Positions 55,156-64,000 of a DNA stretch of 64,000 bases are shown here, piece by piece. Positions within the stretch are counted from its first letter, which is position 1; every line of letters starts with the position of its first letter. A program made the position numbers and the translations under genes. The notes beneath the pieces are model-generated. The model had not been told where the DNA came from, made no database searches, and saw nothing but the letters and a program-made list of their open reading frames with translations. Origin of the DNA: Lomentospora prolificans (lineage: Eukaryota; Ascomycota; Sordariomycetes; Microascales; Microascaceae); assembly GCA_029532625.1 (NCBI GenBank), contig JARFXM010000009.1, positions 4,154,001 through 4,218,000 of the forward strand, read 5' to 3'.

Positions 55156-58100
55156 TTTCATTGGGCCCCATCATCCGACGGTTCCGTACTCTTGATTGAG
55201 GACTCTCCTGATGGAGCCGGGCGCGATATTTGCGGCCATGCCCGTCATGTCAGCCGTGCCGGCTGGGATTGAGTTGATTGTTGTGGGCGGTGCTGAGAAT
55301 TTTGACAGCCTGGCTGGCTGGCTACGACCCTAGGTGCCTTGTCAATTGCTGGCATATGTCACCGTGGGCCCCTATTAATGGTTCGTTTCCCTTGTTCGGG
55401 GCACTTTTCCTCCCAGGTACTAGGGACAGATAGCGCGGAACTTCCAGCCTAGACTTTCTTTGAGTGCACTTTTGAACGAGGAGAGACAGGGTATACCAGT
55501 AATAGTCGAGTGCGGAGTTCGGCTGGCGTTCGCAACATTGCTTGGAACATTGCAGTTAGCCTTTGGAGCTTGGCCAGCTGGCGTCGATCTGTTCCGCCAC
55601 TAGAGCTTACTTTGGGGCCTGTTGACGAACTATCATAACTTATTCTTACAAGTAGCACCACCATCGACAATGAAGCACCCCCATTCACGGCCTGCCCAAG
55701 GTTGTATCACACTGGTTAGGATCCTCGTTCAACAAACCTGTCCGAAGTCAGCCGGACCCATTTCTTCTCCCTTGGACTTGGCACCAACTTCCCCTCCACT
55801 TCTTTGTTTTGGATGCGGCGGGCGGTATGGCACTTGCCAGCAGCTAACAATATCAATTTCCCACGGCATTGCAACGCTCCTGAAAAGTCCGGACCAAGGG
55901 GGCGGGCTAAGAGTGGTATTTTCCCGTCCGTCCCTCCATGATAGGGTAGCTTCGGCCCTCCAAGGCCGGAAAGCGAAACAAAGAGGTGTTGGTTTCCCTC
56001 TATGCAGCATTCAGCTTTGAGTCTTTGACCTGTTTTTTTGTTTTCCCACTGATCCTCTTACCCCCTTCTCTTTGATTCACGATTGCCCATTCTATCGAGG
56101 TAAGCAAGCGGGTTGTGGTGTCGATCACGGCCGGCGCGATGGGTGACCCGGAATTACGAGGCGAGAATTCCAATTTTTTATTTGGGAATTGACACTTGAC
56201 CGTCTATCACTGTGACAGGTCCTTGACGTTTCTCCATCTTCCTTATTCCGTCGCCGGATGAATCCATTAAAAGAAGGCTGAAGTAGTCATAGTTAACAAG
56301 GGAAATATCAAACAAAGAAATAGGCGACGGCATCCGGAGATCGCGGGCCTCTCTCGGCTGTGAAGGACGATGCAAAAAGCAACTCGATAGGATCGGGTGT
56401 CAAAAGTGATTTCGGAGAATAACCTCCCCCCCCTCCCCAAGGTGACAAGGGAGGAGAGAGATCTGTCATTTTTTTTTCCCTCCTTTTCTTTCTCGCCTAG
56501 CCCAGGCAACCAACTTCCTTGTAGAGTGATACGGAATGACATCCACGGATGACCATATCCTCACAAATTCCATTTTTACCTTCTTTATCTGGCGGTCTCC
56601 TTTCGTACCCAATTTTCTCCTCAGTGTTACGCTCCATCGATAATAGATCAGCACTCATTCGACCCCCTTCCCCGCAGCCGACTTCATACCTACTTTGCCG
56701 GGGGTCGTTATTATGTGTTGTCCTTGGTAGGCAAACTGAGAGAAAAAAAAAAAAAAAGATGGCGTACCTTGGAAGCCAAACTAGTGATCCGTTCCCTTAT
56801 TCGAACCCCGGGCGACGGTAGTACTACTTAACGGAATTTGGGAAGGAGGCTGATGGAGATCATCCGTGCCGTTGAAAGCCCTGGGAGCTTCGAGGGAACG
56901 GGAGAGCTTCCCTTGTAATTAGGTAAAGATCTCAGATATGTGAGGAGATTAATATCACCACACTGCGTCGCCTCCACACCAGTAGCGCAGGCACCTTTGA
57001 AAGGGAGCGGCTAGATCTACTCCGTACATAGTCCTAGACGTGGGCGAGGGCCATGTCAAGGTTCATCCTCTCCGTCGGAGTCTCGCTGCGTGTCTTTTGA
57101 GGCTCAATTTTAGAGACGAGTCCAATAAGGGGCCGTCAAGCCGCTGCAGATGCAAATGGTGGGGCCTATCCCTATGGAAAGGTAAAGGCCCGACGTCGTG
57201 GTGGCTTCGAGACGAATGGGAGGAGAGGAGAAAATGCTCCGCCCAGTTGATCAATGGCAACTCCAACCAAATGCAACTCGTCCTTGCCGCTGGCTGTGTT
57301 GTGTCAAGGACATGGATCGTCCCTGTAGACCTAGTCTTTTTCGACCCATTGACGTGCTTCCCAGCGGCCCTCAGCATTAGCACAGCATCAATCGAGGTGC
57401 AAGCGCAGCTAACCTCCTCCATTCATTAATTGATATACGCACTTCAAGGCTATTATTATAAGTGGCTGGATAAATGTGCCTAGTATTATCGCAATTGACC
57501 GCAGGCCAGGAGAGAGTCGGAGGGGCCTCTGGGAAATACATTGTCAATCAACTTTGAACTCCAAGGGTTCAACAGGATGGAAAGCCCAACAAATTGAACT
57601 GGACAAAGACGCGCATAGAGAAAACCGACGCCGCCGTACTCGAATCGTCAGCACAGCAACGTCTTGGAATCTACATCCTATTGCCTGGCGACTGGTGATG
57701 GCAAGGATCCCTCGAATCCGAGCTCGAGTAATACTACGTTTACCCCTGGCTCCCGGTCGAGTCGGGTCTGACTTGAGTTCGACTCGCGCAAAACAAACGT
57801 TAAGTCGACTGGTCCTACCTTCGTACACCAATCCAAAGACGCAGGGTCCGAGCCAAGCACATGAGAGACGTGGATTTGGACGGCAGGAACATTTTCCGTA
57901 CCTGAAGCGCTGACTCGGCCCCGGCCGTGACTTTTCTCTGCCATCCCTGGATTGTCCAGGACTTGGGGGAGAACACTGTGTAACATCTGGGCTTGCAAGG
58001 AGGAGGCGGTGGTTGACAAAACAAGGATCAACTCCCACATCGCCGTTGGAGCTTGGGAACGGTTTCGAGTTGAGCCCTGTCATCCTTTCCTCTTTTTGAG

Positions 58101-61100
58101 CGATGGGCGACTGGGATCATTGCAAGCCACGAAGTATTATGTTGGGCTCTCTCGGTATTAGGTCCAGTACCCTGCTACGAACAAAACGCCAACAACAGCA
58201 ACCGTCGAAGGCCGACCAGGGATGTAACAAGGCCGGCGCGGAAGGAGGAAAGTGGTTTTTGGAGAACCGCCGATGCTCCCGACCCCAACCTTTCCTAGCA
58301 TTACAACAGGGGAGATTGGTGCTTGTATGCTTCAGTTATCCAGCGTCGGGTGCCTAATTGGATGACCCTACCGGAGAGAGGTGAATATGCACGCAAACAA
58401 GTCCATTCGACATCTATTACCGCTGCATGCAAGGAAAGTCTTAGGAAACTTTGGGTATCAGTGGAGAGCCCGCCCCTGGTCAAGGACCCTTGACTAAAAT
58501 AATCCTTCAGAAGCAAGAAACTGAGTATTGGGCTCCGTCGTTGCGCGCACGGGCATGGCAACACCTGGTTTAGGAATTGTTGGCATATTGGAGAGGGTCC
58601 GCCAGCTTTGATCAATGTTCCCCCCTTCCCCCTCCCCGAACACGAGGCAAAGAGGACGATGACGACAGGTGAAGGCGTAATAATACTCTCTCATGTCAGT
58701 GTTTAGACATGTCGGCCGTCCTACACGGCATGGCAGGAGGGCTGACGCGGGTCTCACACCGTCCAAGGGAGCCGCTGTCAAACCGTTGATGTGCACCTGG
58801 TTTGGCGGCCGACAAGGAGGGGAATAACGACCATCAAAAGACATGCAAACGTATCCTGATCCCTAATTAGGTGAAGTGATAATAGAGACAACACTATCGC
58901 ACTAGCGCAGGGTCACGCCTGGCATATCAGGTGCGTGGCTTCTGGCACAGTAAGAAGTTACTCCAGTGTTGTTGGGAGCTCCAACAAACCATCAATTGAT
59001 CAATGATGCGCGTCTCCCCTGTGCTATTGCTCTATGAGTGGACAAGTCTGGGTTTCGACGTGGCTGCTCAAGCAAACCGGGGTTGTGCTACCACTGCCCG
59101 TGCAGGGGCATCCTGGGTTAGTCTGGGGGGCTAATAGCAAACTTCAATGGAACTCGGGGGAGGGAACGGCGGGCTCACCCTAGTGTGCGCACGAGCACGC
59201 ACCATAGTGTAATTATGATGGACTACCAGATGAACCCTAACCAGTGCGTCCAGTACTGATGTATGGTCGATTTATTGAACCTCCAGAGCGAACCGACGAA
59301 AGACCCTCAGGCGCACGGCAATACTGATGTTAGGACAAAGCGTTCACTCTGGGGAAGTCGTGCTAAGATCAAACAGATGGGCTCTCTAATATTACGACCC
59401 ATCCTTTTTAATTCCATCCAACAGAATAAGCATACCCGATCCTTTGGCGGCACACGGATATCAAAAGCGACGGAGCACCTTACAGTCGTTGAATGAGTTG
59501 CCCTAGCTCCGCATCGGCCGCTTCCTCTTCGAGCATCAGGCGACGCTGCAAGGTATGGCCCAACAGTTTTGACAGATAGTTGTTGGCTCTCATCCCTCGA
59601 ACTTCTCGTATTCTGTGTTCGTCATGCTGCGGCATCGTTGTCCCTTGCACTCAGCCGCTTCATAGTTTTTACAAAGCACCCGTACAACCTCGGCGCAAGG
59701 AAACCAGAAACGTCACCCGATATTACTCCGCAGTTCAGAGCCGATGGTTCCCCCATCCATCACATCGCAGCAGGAGGACCCAGATCTCCGGCACCCATTG
59801 ACATCGCAGTGGTGCCCTGTCATCAATGCTGCGTTGTTGTCGATACCCATATTGTTCCTCTGCCCCGTCCTGTAGCATCCGGGAACAACATTTCGACCCT
59901 GCAATCAACAAGGTAAGGATATCGATCATTGACCAGGGACAGTGGGTGCGGGTATGGATCTGGCAAAGACCCATGAAGAACTGTTCAGCTAGACCCAGTG
60001 CAACGAGCGGCCTTCCAATCGTAGAGAGAGAAAGCCAACGGCGTTAGGCAGTTTTTGGAAATTCTTGCGATTGCACCTCTAGCAGGGGGGAAAGGAGGCT
60101 CCAGGGATATCCACGAAAGGTGGCGAGGGAAGACAAGGAATATTCGAGCGTCGACCTTGAACGCCACAGGCCGGGAGCTCGGACGTCTGGTGCTTGGCCA
60201 GCGATGCTATTACAGATTGGAGTATCCAGGGTCGTGCGAACCCCAGTTTGGGACTCTTGGCTTGCCCTTTTCTACCTGACTTCGAATGCCATGTTATTAC
60301 TCACCTGCATCCTCCTCTTATGTTCGCGCATCTGCCGAAGCGTCTCACCAGTCGGAGGCTTGCGACGGGTGGGGAGCCGCCCTTGCCTGGACTGGAGCTC
60401 GAATGAAAGGGTCTATTCGGAAGGGTCCTTCCCACCTCACTATCCGGGCATGGGTCCGGAGATGAAGTGCCCAGGACGCAAGGGAGGAGCGTAACGGAGC
60501 AGGTCTCCGAAAATGACCCTCCGCTGGCGGAAGATGGGCACCTAGCCAAGCCGGAATAGCTTGACTCGAGCAAAGCCTAGGGATTCCGCTTTCACGTCTC
60601 GTGTCGACTTTGCACGAATATGGCTGCAAGGTGTTCATTGCTGGCTATGATCAGCGCCCCAGAAAAGGTCCACCGATCAATCACTCATGGCCACCCCAAG
60701 CAAACTCTGCGCCGGGTAAACCCCCACAGCGCTAAGCTGGCCGTAGGAAGGAGCTCGAATCCGGTCCCTTCAAGGCGACGCGGACCCAGCATCAATCGCG
60801 CTCGAGCGTCAGCGTCCATCTCCTTTTTAACTTGGCCTTGCACAGTCCCAAACCTTAGTCCATCGTCTCCGCCTTCTACCCTCGGCGGGGAAAAGAAAAG
60901 CTTTGCTCTTTTATTTTTATTTTTAATTTCTGGTTCATTTCGCGTCCGGACTTCGTGTTGATTTTGTTTGACTCTGTTCAGACCAGCTTCTACGGCACCG
61001 TGCACGTCTCTTCAAAGGGTCCCATATCTCGTTAACCGAAGGAGGGACCGCCATTGATTCACGAATGTCAGAGAAAGCCATGCCAGGCGCACTTTGCAAA

Positions 61101-63354
61101 CGCGGCCGCTGAACACACGGGAGCCCCTCGCGATGGGAGGTTGCAGCCTTTTCCAGGGACCAATTTTCCCAAAGTGTGTTCCCAACCTAATCCAATTCAA
61201 GCATCCCTTGCCTATATCCAGTTTTAATTCTTTCCCCGTACTTCCAAGCAGCGTTAGCAGGTGCGGCCAATCCTTGGTCGCGATTCTCTCCCGCGAGGCC
61301 TATCCCTGTCCGGCTGATGCCAAACCAACGCCATGACTGGTTCCCATGGCCCCCGATTCGCAGTCTGCACAGGAGCCGAGGATGACTTGATCTAGTAAGT
61401 GCGGTTCTACCATGATGTGCGAAGGTAGTAGTAGCAGACTTTGTCTCTCGTGGTTCTAGTTTATTAGGTGCTCTTTCCATCAACTTCCAACGTCACGACT
61501 CGAGCTGTATGCTGCACATTGCACAGTGCCCAGTGCGCTTTCCTATGACGGGTCTGGTTCCATGGATATATATTCACCTCGCGAGATCTAAGACGTGGTA
61601 TTTTCACATTTTCTGCTCGAACAAGCAGCGCCCGACTGCGTGTCACAGGCTCCAAATCTAGAGATCAATGCATCCCGATGACAAAAGCGGGAGCTGCAGT
61701 AATAAATGGTGAGGCCAGCGGTTTTGAAACACCCGATCTCTGGTTCGTTCCCCTTCCGTATTATATCTCGCTTCCTACATCGGGAGGTTGTTTCCTTTTC
61801 CCCTCCCGACGCCTAAAACAGTTCGTCAACCCCCCTCTTCCAAACCTCCTCCCCCCCCCCCCCCCCCAAAAACCCCCCCCCCAGTTATATCAATCCTCGT
61901 CGCGCGCTGAATACTTGTAGATATTTGATCAAGATGGTGACACTTGCCCCAAAAAACAAAAATCCAACGGCGCAGTGGATGGAATGACTCGCGTCCGACA
62001 TCAGCCAGTAAAACAGCGTAAAAGCATCTCTCGATTCCAAGTCGACAAGTCGAATTGCTCTTTGATTAATACACGCGCGCTTTCTTCATGCACGACAACG
62101 GAGTCGCGTCAGCGCCATCTCCCAACGCAGCAAGTAAGCAAATGAAACATGCTGATAGGGTCCGGCCCCCCCCCCCTTGCATGGCAATCTTCTTTTCTTC
62201 TTTTTCCTGTACCAAGTTATCACGTTATTTCGTCAAGGGAAATGAAAAAGAAGCAAAGGAAGCTTTCTGGCTCTGACCGCCCATCGCCACCCCCCTCTTA
62301 TGCCGCCCTTTCTGTTCTGGAGCGTGTCATGTCTCTCTCTCCCTTGGCGATCGTTCTAAAACCTTCCAGACCCCTTCGGTCGCTCATTGGAGCATTTTTG
62401 AACCGCAAACAATGGAGAAGAGAAGGAGAAGGAGAAGGAGGGGGATGAAAAATACCAAAGGCGCCCCAACCAGTGCGAAATCAACTTTGGTCCGCCCGCA
62501 AATCCCGGGACGATCTCTCTTTTCGCTTACCGTGGAACACAACAACGGGAATGTCGCATGAAGCAAAAGGGTAGGGTGATCGACGAGAAGGTTCTCGGGT
62601 TGGGTGCCCCCCGGTTTGGGGAGGTGGTAAGAGGCGTCGCCAGCGACTGGCCAGAAACCTCGGGCGGGTGGGTGCGTTAGCCGGATGCAGCTAGGAGGAA
62701 AAAGGAACTTGACGGACGCAGGAATCCATGAGAGACGCTTGCAGACATGTGATGACCCCGTGAAAAATTTGAGGGAACTTGGCGGACGTCTTGGATCGGG
62801 AAGCACGCCTGGAAACACAAGGCGACACTCGTGTACACGAAATGCCCCCGGTTTCCAGAACTAGCGTGGAATCAGCGAAAGAAACTCCGTGAGCCACGAC
62901 AACTGCTTCTAGAACCGTATCCAAGAACCCGAGAGACGGCGTGCCAAGCATGAATCTTGCTTCTCCTTGCCTTGCACGCCGGCCCTGGTTGAACGCTAAA
63001 TAAGATTGAATTGAAACGAAACGTTCAAACTTGATCATTAATGCCAATACATGGTTACCTCGTAGCACCAATTATTTCCGACAAACCCAAAATCCCAAAG
63101 CAAAGACGTCATATCGACATGAAATAGCTTCCCCTTGTCGAGCCATCATGCCCCCAATCCAGTGTCCAGAAACGCTGTAAACCTATAACCCGAAACAGGT
63201 AAATCACGATCTACGAGGTCCTGCCAACCGCGTCTCCAAAGTGGTCGCCATCATCCATAACGGGGGGTTTATACTCTTTCCCCATCCCGTCCCCTGCGTT
63301 TGAATCATGAGCCGCAAGATCTGCGGATGAGCGCTCCAACCAGGTGCTCCAACC
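55156..63354. other. Gene-poor tract, second part, to the MCL1 3' end
   Basis: About 8.2 kb with no supported gene. Composition is mixed, with short homopolymers (A run near 56742-56758, C runs at 61851-61882) and no long direct or inverted repeats noticed by eye. Long frames such as 57544-58083 (-) and 60685-61005 (-) have no domain and are overlapped by equally long frames on the other strand. No tRNA or 5S rRNA gene was recognised. Confidence 0.4.
61851..61882. repeat. C17-A5-C10 homopolymer block
   Basis: Seventeen C, five A, then ten C on the plus strand. The minus strand is therefore G-rich and could fold as a G-quadruplex. Lengths of such runs are error-prone in assemblies. Confidence 0.75.
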
Positions 63355-64000
63355 TTAGTCCTCATCTTCATCCATGCCGTTGACTCTCCTCTCACCCAGC
63401 TCGCGAATCTTCTCCGCAAGGATCGTCCTGTCATACCTATCGGCAACTTTGCCGGCCGCTTCAGCCATCCTGCCCGTCTTGTCCCGCATAAGCTCAACCA
63501 TCTCCAGCGCCCGCATGCCGCGATCTTCCGCCTGGCGACACTCGATAGCCAACATCTTGAGCAGAGTCTTGTCCACTTCGAGCTCGAGCTTTGCCAGGAG
63601 CGACCGCTCTGCGTGCGTGGCGCTAGACCTGGCATCCACCAACACGTCGCGCATCTGTCGCGCGAGGATATCGGTAATGAGGAGCTGCTGCGTCAGCGTA
63701 TTTGCCTCACGCTGATCCTCGTCCATGTCCTCGTCTTCGGCACCATTATCAGCATCAGAGTCGCCATCCTCCCCGCCCGCCTTCCCGTTCCGCGCTCGCT
63801 TAGCCTTTGGCACTGCCGGCGTGAGTGGCACAGCAAACTCAAACTCTGAAAGCAAAGGTCGCGGAAAGTACGGGTATTGATCGCCGCCCTTGAGGATGAT
63901 GCAGTGAAACTTGTCGTCTGCGACAGCGATCGGGTAGTATGTTTCGTGTTTCCGTCCAGACGCCAAACGGTCAAGTAGTTTGGTATCGAGGAGCGGTACC
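63355..64000 (-). CDS. MCL1: Mcl1/Ctf4/WDHD1 replisome hub, C-terminal part only
   Basis: Partial gene: it enters from the right edge and stops at 63355, so only the last 214 residues are in the window. Ctf4/Mcl1 links the CMG helicase to polymerase alpha and to sister-chromatid cohesion. The visible part begins VPLLDTKLLDRLASGRKHET, continues YYPIAVADDKFHCIILKGGD and YPYFPRPLLSEFEFAVPL, the end of the SepB/Ctf4 beta-propeller trimerisation domain. A helical tail follows, with acidic EDEDMDEDQ and the helical run NTLTQQLLITDILARQMRD, and the protein ends in NGMDEDED. The tail matches the helical bundle that follows the propeller. Assignment is from the conserved block only. Confidence 0.82.
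   Translation of the reverse strand, partial: VPLLDTKLLDRLASGRKHETYYPIAVADDKFHCIILKGGDQYPYFPRPLLSEFEFAVPLTPAVPKAKRARNGKAGGEDGDSDADNGAEDEDMDEDQREANTLTQQLLITDILARQMRDVLVDARSSATHAERSLLAKLELEVDKTLLKMLAIECRQAEDRGMRALEMVELMRDKTGRMAEAAGKVADRYDRTILAEKIRELGERRVNGMDEDED

Noticed and set aside
56780..56820. TTCGAACCCCGGG resembling a tRNA T-loop
   Set aside because: No matching 5' stem; sequence before the loop cannot pair.
57544..58083. 179-codon minus-strand frame in the gene-poor tract
   Set aside because: No domain, overlapped by a 120-codon frame on the same strand and a 145-codon frame on the opposite strand.
1..64000. CRISPR array, bacterial operon or secondary-metabolite cluster
   Set aside because: Eukaryotic introns throughout; no spaced direct repeats; no polyketide or peptide synthetase genes. 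The one tandem array is coding HEAT repeats.

Overview
The window is a 64-kb piece of a filamentous ascomycete nuclear genome (Pezizomycotina, probably Sordariomycetes). The evidence is the many short GT...AG introns (about 45-120 nt) with CTAAC-like branch sites, long pyrimidine-rich leaders, and lineage-typical genes: a Pth11-like rhodopsin-fold receptor, an AA9 lytic polysaccharide monooxygenase, a UCS/CRO1 myosin chaperone, an Sfl1-type heat-shock-factor protein and a fungal NLR. I saw no bacterial operons, CRISPR array, rRNA gene or convincing tRNA gene.

Layout. 1.9-3.5 kb: Pth11-like membrane protein (+). 4.4-6.0 kb: secreted AA9 LPMO (-). 8.4-8.9 kb: Atx1 copper chaperone (-). 10.9-12.7 kb: Arp3 (-). 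14.2-16.2 kb: taspase-like Thr hydrolase (+). 16.8-17.9 kb: Tfb4 of TFIIH (-). 20.9-23.1 kb: UCS myosin chaperone (+). 23.3-25.1 kb: Trm2 tRNA m5U methyltransferase (-). 26.2-28.3 kb: secreted gamma-glutamyltransferase (+). 28.9-30.8 kb: Alg11 (-). 31.5-32.5 kb: Cox18/Oxa2 (+). 32.7-33.6 kb: Pep12-like syntaxin (-). 34.0-36.0 kb: Ndc1 (+). 36.6-37.8 kb: Dlt1 (+). 38.8-39.9 kb: DUF6601-type membrane protein (-). 40.2-45.0 kb: NLR (+). 46.2-47.0 kb: basic low-complexity protein (+). 48.2-50.4 kb: Sfl1-like regulator (-). 50.4-63.4 kb: a gene-poor tract holding one frameshifted gene relic. 63.4-64.0 kb: C-terminal part of Mcl1/Ctf4 (-).

Most genes are single-copy housekeeping genes (actin nucleation, TFIIH, tRNA modification, N-glycosylation, mitochondrial membrane insertion, vesicle fusion, nuclear pore). 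They lie in divergent or convergent pairs and do not form one pathway. The accessory content is the LPMO, the Pth11-like receptor, the NLR with its divergently placed DUF6601-type neighbour, and the relic gene.

The most striking element is the NLR. It joins an N-terminal alpha/beta-hydrolase-like domain, whose nucleophile position carries Cys rather than Ser, to a NACHT ATPase and 14 nearly identical 33-residue HEAT-like repeats. The repeats are conserved at the DNA level, and variation concentrates at two positions four residues apart on the second helix. This is the pattern expected of a repeat-based recognition surface under concerted, diversifying evolution. Its start codon is not resolved. 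Gene models come from hand splicing; where exon sums are stated they are multiples of three.
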